From Halobacillus litoralis (GTDB lineage: Bacteria > Bacillota > Bacilli > Bacillales > Halobacillaceae), in the NCBI RefSeq assembly GCF_020171725.1, contig NZ_JAIVAJ010000007.1, positions 236,740 through 300,739 of the forward strand: DNA of 64,000 bases, written 5' to 3'. A model generated the notes under the pieces. The model was not told the DNA's origin, did not search any database, and was given only the letters and a program-made list of their open reading frames with translations. Position 1 is the stretch's first letter. Each line of letters starts with the position of its first letter. Below are positions 58,560 through 64,000 of this stretch, piece after piece. Made by a program: the position numbers and the translations under genes.

Positions 58560-60707
58560 TCAGGCCTTCTGCAGCAGTCCGTTGTCGATGCAGACGTCGA
58601 CAAGGAGTTCTTTGTAGCCGGCTTCCTCGAACTGGATGCCCATGGAGTCGCCGCCGTATTCGGTGATGAGGCCGGGGCCGAATTTGCGGTGGATGACTTC
58701 GAGTCCGAGTTCGATGTCGTCCTGGGTCAGACCGCCTGCTGCGGCGGCCTCTGCGGGCTTCAGGATGCGTCTGACGTTGGTGACGAAAATGGATTCGGTC
58801 AGCCGTTCGTTTGCTTTGTACTGGTACGTGAGCAGTTCGAGATGGGTGCGGGCCCGGGTCATGCCGACGTAGAAGAGGCGGACGGCTTCTTCCATCTGGT
58901 CGGTGTCTTTTTTTCGGAAGCGTTCCATGTCGTCGTCGGATGGGATGACGCCGTTGACGAGGTCGATCATGAAGACGCGGTCGTATTCGAGTCCTTTGGC
59001 GCTGTGGAAGGTGGACAGCGTCAGGCGGCTTGTGCCTTTGTTGTACTTGGATGTCTGGATGATGTTTTCGAGTTCTTTCAGCCTGTAGGCGAAGTCCTTC
59101 AGGGTGCCGAGGCCTTCTGCGATGTTCTCTAAGATACTGAGCGTGCTGAACAGCTGGTCGAGCTGGAAGCCGAATTTCTCGGCCATTTTTTTGATGGCGG
59201 CGTCGTAACCGAGCTTCTCGCGAATCGTCCGGATGGCGCGGTCTGGTGCCATGTCGTTCATGTCACGGATTGTCTTCTTCACGCGTGGCAGCGCCTTTTC
59301 CTGATAGGACGGGATGTCTGAATCCAGCAGCCGGTCGAAGACGGACTTCTCGCTCTGTTGTTTCTTCAGAAAAGCGATCTGCGCTTTCGAGATGTAGGCG
59401 TTGCACTTCGTGTGAATGCGTTCGAGAATGTCTGTGCGCTTGTCGTTATAGGACAGGCGCATGAAGTTCAGGATGTCTTCGACGACCCAGTGTTTGAAAA
59501 ATTTCGGGTCGATGTCTTTCATATAGAAGTCGATGCCGGATTTCTCGAGCTTGTCCGCGAGCGGGACGGCGGATGTGTTGTTGCGATAGAGCACGGCGAT
59601 GTCTTCGTCTCCACTGTTCTGAATGGCGTGAAGGACGTGCTGCAACTGCTCATCGTACGTCCGGGTGCTTTTGATCTGGATCGCCTCTCCACTGTCGTTG
59701 TCTGTGAACATCTCCTTCTCATATCGCTTCTCGTTGCGCTTGATGAATTGATTGGAGGCGCCCACTATCTCGGGTGTCGAGCGGTAATTCTGCGACATCG
59801 TCAACACGGCCGCGCCGGGATAACTTTTTTCAAACTGAAGAAGTTTGGTGACGTCGGATCCGCGCCAGGCGAAGATGGACTGGTCGTCATCGGCTACGAC
59901 GCAGATGTTGGCGGCGGGGCCTGCGATGAGTTCGACGATTTCGTGCTGGACGAGTGAGTTGTCCTGGCTTTCGTCGGTGAGCAGGTATTCGAACTGCTGC
60001 TGGTACTTGGCGAGCATGCCGGCGTCTTCGTCGAGAATCTTGTGGCAGTAGGTAAGCATGTCGTCGAAGTCCAGGAGGAGCGGGTCGTGTGATTTTTTGA
60101 ACCGCTCGTAGGCTTTGTAGATGGTGGCGGCCTGGTTGACGCTGCATTCGATACTGTCCAGGTCTTTGTGCTGGACCATTCTGTTTTTGACGAGGCTGAT
60201 GTAGGTCATCAGTTCGTCCATCTCTTCTTCTGAGATCTGCTTGCCACTCGTTTCCCAGTAGAGTTTCTTCAATATGAACTTTTTGTGGAGCGGAACGTTC
60301 GGGCCGTCCCATCCTTTCTTCAGCTCTTCGTCGCTGATACTGCCTTCGATGAGCTGATACGGTACGCGGGATGCGTTCAGGGACTCGCGCACGACTTGGA
60401 AGGCGAAGCTGTGGATGGTTGAAAAATGGACCTTCTCGTTCGTGACGGTCGAGAAGAAACGGTCGAAGCGCTCGGACATGTCGCGTGCGGCCGCTTTACT
60501 GAACGTGACGGCCATGATACGGTCTGCGGGTACTTGTTTTTCAAGCAGCAGATAGCCGATTTTCATATTGAGTGTCGTCGTTTTTCCGGATCCAGGTGAA
60601 GCCAGTAAGAGCAACGGGCCGTCCGTGTGTGTGACGGCTTGCTTCTGGACGTCGTTTAGTCTTACTCCCGTCACCTGTTCCATCTTGTCAAAAAATTGTC
60701 CACTCAT
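58560..60707 (-). CDS. UvrD/Rep-family ATP-dependent helicase (YjcD-like)
   Basis: 715 residues. SF1 helicase motifs in order: Q-motif LNDVQKQAVTH, I LLASPGSGKTTT, Ia VTFSKAAARDM, II LLTDESQDNS, III ADDDQSIFAWRG, IV MSQNYRSTPEI, V LSTFHSAKGLEYDRVFMIDL, VI LFYVGMTRARTHLEL. About 715 residues resembles YjcD more than PcrA. The C-terminus (VIHRKFGPGLITEYG) is the PcrA/UvrD-type Tudor-like tail. Expected role in DNA repair or replication conflicts. High GC compared with neighbours. Confidence 0.93.
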   Translation of the reverse strand: MSGQFFDKMEQVTGVRLNDVQKQAVTHTDGPLLLLASPGSGKTTTLNMKIGYLLLEKQVPADRIMAVTFSKAAARDMSERFDRFFSTVTNEKVHFSTIHSFAFQVVRESLNASRVPYQLIEGSISDEELKKGWDGPNVPLHKKFILKKLYWETSGKQISEEEMDELMTYISLVKNRMVQHKDLDSIECSVNQAATIYKAYERFKKSHDPLLLDFDDMLTYCHKILDEDAGMLAKYQQQFEYLLTDESQDNSLVQHEIVELIAGPAANICVVADDDQSIFAWRGSDVTKLLQFEKSYPGAAVLTMSQNYRSTPEIVGASNQFIKRNEKRYEKEMFTDNDSGEAIQIKSTRTYDEQLQHVLHAIQNSGDEDIAVLYRNNTSAVPLADKLEKSGIDFYMKDIDPKFFKHWVVEDILNFMRLSYNDKRTDILERIHTKCNAYISKAQIAFLKKQQSEKSVFDRLLDSDIPSYQEKALPRVKKTIRDMNDMAPDRAIRTIREKLGYDAAIKKMAEKFGFQLDQLFSTLSILENIAEGLGTLKDFAYRLKELENIIQTSKYNKGTSRLTLSTFHSAKGLEYDRVFMIDLVNGVIPSDDDMERFRKKDTDQMEEAVRLFYVGMTRARTHLELLTYQYKANERLTESIFVTNVRRILKPAEAAAAGGLTQDDIELGLEVIHRKFGPGLITEYGGDSMGIQFEEAGYKELLVDVCIDNGLLQKA

Positions 60708-60805
60708 CCCTCGATTCTCCTCCCATTTTTTTCTACAGCGGTTTATAATAATCTAGAAAACTACTCACGCATCATATCATTTTTTGAGGGAGAGAACACG
60801 TCGTT

Positions 60806-61426
60806 ATGAGATATTTTATGTCATTTTTGGTTTCGTTTGCTTCATTCTTCGTGCTGCAGGCTTTTGATTTGCTATCGGTATGGAGCATCGCAGGCGTCTT
60901 TATTTTGATTATGGCCGTCCTCTTTATCCCCCTATTATTCACTACGATGTTTGAGACCGATGTCGATAAGGTCGAACGGTTTTTATTAAGGAATAAAAAG
61001 AATCTGAACTTCTATATGATTTATGCGCTCGCTCATCAAGAGGACGACCAGGTAAAGAATCTAACAGAAAAGCTGATTAAAAAGTCCAAAAACCCTACGC
61101 GAAAAGCGTTGTATCAAGTGGTCGAGGCGCTTTATTTTGATGATGTAGTCAAGGCGAAGGCGCAGCTTGAACAGATTACGCTTGCGGAATACCGTGCCTA
61201 TTATGAGGCGGCGGTGCTGTTGAAGGAAGGTCATGTCGAAGAAGCCCGGGTGCTCGCGGGGCAGTTCAAGAAGCCTTGGATGAGAGAAACGGTGCTTGCC
61301 GAGGTGGAAAAGGAGTCCGGAAATCCGGATGCCGGACAGAAGCATATGGAGAAGGCGATCGAGTCGTGCCGTGGTCTGCAGCGCTATACGTTACATAAAA
61401 CCTATGAGCGCGACTTCGCAAGTTGA
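60806..61426 (+). CDS. Membrane protein with TPR-like helical domain (206 aa)
   Basis: Two N-terminal helices (MSFLVSFASFFVLQAFDLLS and a second at about 28-48), then a cytoplasmic all-helical region of about 150 residues with repeat-like stretches (LALAHQEDDQVKNLTEKL-like; AEYRAYYEAAVLLKEGHVEE). It resembles small TPR membrane proteins of Bacillaceae. GGGAG lies upstream of ATG 60806. Function unknown. Confidence 0.8.
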   Translation: MRYFMSFLVSFASFFVLQAFDLLSVWSIAGVFILIMAVLFIPLLFTTMFETDVDKVERFLLRNKKNLNFYMIYALAHQEDDQVKNLTEKLIKKSKNPTRKALYQVVEALYFDDVVKAKAQLEQITLAEYRAYYEAAVLLKEGHVEEARVLAGQFKKPWMRETVLAEVEKESGNPDAGQKHMEKAIESCRGLQRYTLHKTYERDFAS

Positions 61427-61520
61427 CCTGATAATTTCGCAGGTCGGGACATCCGCCCTTCCCCCTCCCTCCCCCTGACATATCTTATAATTATGTCTCG
61501 TAAAAAAAGGGGGTGGAATC

Positions 61521-61622
61521 ATGGGTGCAGGATATGGTGCAGGATCTGGATTCGCGCTGATTGTCGTTCTTTTCATCCTCCTAGTTATTATTGGAGCTTC
61601 TTACGTTGGAGGTGGATTCTAA
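61521..61622 (+). CDS. yjcZ: YjcZ/SscA-family sporulation peptide (33 aa)
   Basis: AAAGGGGGTGGA precedes ATG 61521. Product: Gly/Tyr-rich start [10 protein letters not shown], then [20 protein letters not shown] and GGF. This matches the YjcZ family of tiny hydrophobic spore-associated proteins. Its presence supports a spore-former. Confidence 0.9.
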   Translation: MGAGYGAGSGFALIVVLFILLVIIGASYVGGGF

Positions 61623-61696
61623 GATTACGAATCTCATCGCTTTTTAGAAGCAGCCAATAGGAATGGTGAAGGCTGGGACATTCGTGTTTCAGCCTA

Positions 61697-61748
61697 AAAA
61701 AGCCCGGATGGTGCATTCGTACATGAATGCATCGTCCGGGCTTTTTTG
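61697..61748. terminator. Long terminator hairpin
   Basis: AAAAAAGCCCGGA...GATG-x-TGCATTC / GAATGCATC...TCCGGGCTTTTTT, bidirectional. Confidence 0.93.
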
Positions 61749-61808
61749 GCCGCCATTCTTGTGATCTTACAGCCTTTTGATTGGATGGTTTTCTTGAAAA
61801 AGAGATAT

Positions 61809-62069
61809 GGGACTGTGGTTATTCGTATCCGAGGTGTGCTGTCCCAATAAATGAGTAATGGGACTGGTAGACTCCTGGATGCGGAGCGGCTTGTCCCAAT
61901 CAGAGAGAATTGGGACTGTGAGTCGCGCGTATGCAGCGCAGGCTGTCCCGATAAGACGGAATTGGGACTAGCAGACACTCGCAGGCAGAGCAGGTTGTCC
62001 CGATAAAAAATTATTGAGACTGACAGACTCTCGTATTCAGAGAGGCTGTCCCAATCAGAGAGTAAACGA
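61809..62069. repeat. 52-bp tandem hairpin array (family GGGACT/GTCCC), site 2
   Basis: Units start at 61809, 61860, 61912, 61964 and 62016 (steps 51, 52, 52, 52). Outer arms ATTGGGAC / GTCCCAAT; inner arms vary but still pair: CTCC/GGAG in unit 2, GCGC/GCGC in unit 3, CTC/GAG in unit 4, CTCT/AGAG in unit 5. Located between convergent yjcZ and the subtilisin gene. Same family as at 27474. Confidence 0.93.
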
Positions 62070-62177
62070 GATCCACCTCTCCTTCAGTCCTATTAGAATG
62101 GATAACAGAGATTCTGTTTCCACTAATCGTCGCAAATCACGGTTCACTGCTCCCCGCAGCAGAACCTCCACATAGCA

Positions 62178-62206
62178 AAACCCCGCTTCTCTACGAAGCG
62201 GGGCGG
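62178..62206 (-). terminator. Terminator of the subtilisin gene
   Basis: CCCCGCTTC / GAAGCGGGG hairpin with AAAA on its left, giving T4 on the minus strand. Confidence 0.85.
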
Positions 62207-62226
62207 GGAGAGGTCATTCTTTTTTC

Positions 62227-63429
62227 TTAGTATTGTACAGCGTCAAGAGAGTTGATGACACCGTGCTCGAAGTAGTAGCCTGTTCCGCTGATCGGATCCG
62301 CTGTTTGCTCGATGGCTGAACGGATGTCAGAGTTGGAGCGGCCTTGGGAAGCAAGGAGTCCGGCAAGTCCCGCTACGTGTGGGGCTGCCATGGACGTACC
62401 AGACTTATACGCGTATCCGCCGTTCGGGACAGTGGAGGCGATGGAGACACCTGGTGCCGTTACATCGACCCACGTTCCGAAGTTCGAGAAGGATGCGACG
62501 TTGTTGGAGCTGTCGACAGCACCGACGGCAATCGCATTGGCGTAGGAAGCAGGCTCGAACGTTGTGGACACGCCATCGTTACCGGCAGCGGCGATGACGA
62601 CAGAGCCTTTGCTCCACGCATAGTCGACGGCGTTTTCAAGCGTCTGCGTATCACAGTTACATCCTAGAGAAAGGTTGATGACTTCTGCACCTGTATCCGC
62701 AGAGTAACGGATCGCATCGGCGATGTCGTTCAGAGAACCGTTTCCTTGTGCGTTCAAGGCACGAACGGCAAGGATTTTCGTATCAGGAGCCATACCTGCG
62801 ACACCTGCGCCGTTATTCGTTTCAGCGGCTGCTGTTCCGGCAACGTGTGTACCGTGGCTGTTCAAGTCCATTGGATCGTAGTCGTTGTCGACGAAGTCAT
62901 AGCCGAGAATCGTTTTCCCGTCCAGGTCAGGGTGGTTGTAGTCGACACCGGAATCGATGATGGCGATTTCCTGGCTGCTGCTACCCTGTGTGATGTCCCA
63001 GGCAGCTGGTGTGCTCGTGTTTTGTGGACCGTATTGGTATCCACTGTAGTAAGTATCATTTGGCGTGAACGCCGCTTCGAAAATGTAGTTCGGCTCTGCG
63101 TATTCGACATTCGGGTTCTTGTTCAACGCTTTGACGACCGCTTCTACGTTTCCGACTTTAAGTACTTTGACCTTGGAATCGACGACCTTTTCACTTTCAT
63201 CGATGACTTCAGCACCGAACTTGTTCAGCTGGCTCTTCGCCATCTTACTGTTCGATTTGAATTTAACAACGACTTCGCCTTTCTTATACTTCCCGACCTC
63301 TTCGGTCACGTTGATCTTCGTCTCCTTCTTCGGAGCGTCGACCTGTGGGGCCGCGAAGGCCGTAGTCGTGGTTGGCAGGATGGCGAGTGTGGCAGCGATG
63401 GACAATGTAGCGAGTTTTTTGAACTTCAA
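62227..63429 (-). CDS. Secreted subtilisin-like serine protease (S8)
   Basis: 400 residues. Signal peptide to about residue 27 (FAA-PQ), I9 propeptide-like region (about 40-118: GEVVVKFKSNSKMAKSQLNK, PNVEYAEPNY), then the S8 domain. Catalytic triad: Asp in IAIIDSGVDYNHPDL, His in SHGTHVAGT, Ser in SGTSMAAPH; oxyanion Asn in AAAGNDG. The GCNCD cysteine pair may form a strained disulfide. Architecture is thermitase/halolysin-like. Released to the medium as an exoprotease; a potential target, or mimic of the target, of the serpin at 18.7 kb. Confidence 0.97.
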   Translation of the reverse strand: MKFKKLATLSIAATLAILPTTTTAFAAPQVDAPKKETKINVTEEVGKYKKGEVVVKFKSNSKMAKSQLNKFGAEVIDESEKVVDSKVKVLKVGNVEAVVKALNKNPNVEYAEPNYIFEAAFTPNDTYYSGYQYGPQNTSTPAAWDITQGSSSQEIAIIDSGVDYNHPDLDGKTILGYDFVDNDYDPMDLNSHGTHVAGTAAAETNNGAGVAGMAPDTKILAVRALNAQGNGSLNDIADAIRYSADTGAEVINLSLGCNCDTQTLENAVDYAWSKGSVVIAAAGNDGVSTTFEPASYANAIAVGAVDSSNNVASFSNFGTWVDVTAPGVSIASTVPNGGYAYKSGTSMAAPHVAGLAGLLASQGRSNSDIRSAIEQTADPISGTGYYFEHGVINSLDAVQY

Positions 63430-63609
63430 ATTCTATTCCTCCTTAAAAAGATATACTCTAGGTATTCTTAAAAATCGGAGGATTTCCTGCTAAATCGGGG
63501 TTGGGATAGTGACCCTAAATATACACCCTTAAAGACAGGTTTTGAGGGCCAACTATCCCAAGTGCCAAAACGCTGTTCAAGCTGGCTATTCCGTTTTCGG
63601 TATGGTATT

Positions 63610-63886
63610 TTAAGAGACTTCCGCGTTGTAGCCTCTGCCGCGGATGTTGCGGATACGTAGCCACGGATCGACCTTCTTCCGGAGGCGGTAGAGAACGGTG
63701 TTCAACTCCTCAGAACTTGGCGGGTCAGCCATTCGTACCGGCCATATATGGTTCATCAGCTGCTGTTTCGAGATGTAGGGACCTTCCTGAACAAGGAGGG
63801 CTTCCAAGCAGGCGTACTCTTTCGGAGTCAGCTTCACCCGGTTCCCTTCCACCACCCATTCACATTGCAGCGGGTCCAACTTGGAT
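63610..63886 (-). pseudogene. Truncated OmpR/PhoB-type winged-helix regulator
   Basis: About 91 codons that end at TAA 63610 and run without a start into the IS end at 63887. The domain is a C-terminal effector: KLTPKEYACLEALLVQEGPY, QQLMNHIW, LNTVLYRLRKKVDPWLRIRN, IRGRGYNAEV. The missing N-terminus (a receiver or other sensor domain) lies beyond the IS or is lost. Confidence 0.85.
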
Positions 63887-64000
63887 TGTCAACACAAAAT
63901 TAGACAACTTTTTTAAGGTTCTTCTGTTTGTATTCGACCGGGGTAAGGTAGTCTAATGTCCCGTGAATTCGAATGTTATTGTACCAGTGGACATAATCAA
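63887..64000 (-). mobile_element. End of an IS3-family (IS150-like) insertion sequence
   Basis: The element begins TGTCAACACAAAATTAGACAAC, a TG-type terminal end, and contains the 3-prime end of a DDE transposase. The rest lies beyond the window. It interrupts the winged-helix gene; the target duplication cannot be checked from one end. Confidence 0.85.
63900..64000 (-). CDS. IS3-family transposase OrfB, C-terminal fragment
   Basis: Minus-strand frame ending at TAA 63900: DYVHWYNNIRIHGTLDYLTP followed by VEYKQKNLKKVV. YVxWYNxxRxHxxLxYxxPxEY is the classical IS3-family C-terminal motif. The gene's 5-prime part is outside the window. Confidence 0.92.
   Translation of the reverse strand, partial: DYVHWYNNIRIHGTLDYLTPVEYKQKNLKKVV

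Noticed and set aside
58689..59957. Plus-strand ORFs of 147 and 199 residues opposite the helicase
   Set aside because: Shadows in a GC-rich gene; helicase motifs I-VI are all on the minus strand.
62746..63471. 241-residue plus-strand ORF opposite the subtilisin gene
   Set aside because: Shadow of the protease coding frame; no ribosome site, and the subtilisin motifs on the other strand are unambiguous.

Overview
The window looks like chromosome from a spore-forming, salt-tolerant Bacillaceae (Halobacillus/Pontibacillus/Thalassobacillus-like; the genus cannot be fixed from sequence alone). Reasons: strong AGGAGG-type ribosome sites, spore genes (CwlJ, YjcZ), many B. subtilis-type families (YkvA, YuiD, YndM, YkuN/O, YesL/M/N, CYP152), a guanine riboswitch, and unusually acidic secreted proteins.

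Layout. 0-2 kb: VOC protein, an anchored M23 peptidase and a bactofilin. 2-9.9 kb: a Gram-positive pel exopolysaccharide operon (pelD-E-A-F-G, minus strand) with a divergent GH114 glycosidase. 10-27 kb: mostly housekeeping and small envelope genes (YkvA, DUF4397, esterases, CAP protein, PadR/HAAS unit, YuiD, a serpin lipoprotein, LytTR/DUF3021, cytidine deaminase, CwlJ, SelO). 27.8-31 kb: Fur-boxed siderophore uptake (binding protein divergent from two permeases, no ATPase). 31.5-36.2 kb: an anchored GH32 levanase-type enzyme and a secreted protein with two complete GH68 levansucrase domains. 36.7-38.1 kb: guanine riboswitch and nucleoside transporter. 38.7-42.5 kb: luciferase-like monooxygenase, M23 lipoprotein, twin mini membrane proteins, Fur-boxed flavodoxin operon. 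42.5-46 kb: AT-rich restriction-modification island whose nuclease looks internally duplicated. 46-48.7 kb: Nudix, GNAT, CYP152 fatty-acid peroxygenase. 48.7-58.1 kb: sugar ABC importer with cytoplasmic GH32, YesL, a YesMN two-component system and a second binding protein, controlled by cre-like sites; together with the GH68/GH32 pair this makes a plausible sucrose -> levan -> fructo-oligosaccharide -> uptake -> hydrolysis pathway. 58.5-64 kb: UvrD-like helicase, YjcZ, a subtilisin, and a winged-helix gene cut by an IS3-family element running off the right edge.

Intergenic DNA is rich in structure. A composite two-hairpin repeat (about 310-490 bp, four copies, plus a related single hairpin and a remnant) lies just after a stop codon each time. 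Four tandem hairpin arrays occur: two of one 52-bp family, one of 51 bp and one of 20 bp. Several of these show compensatory base changes in their stems.
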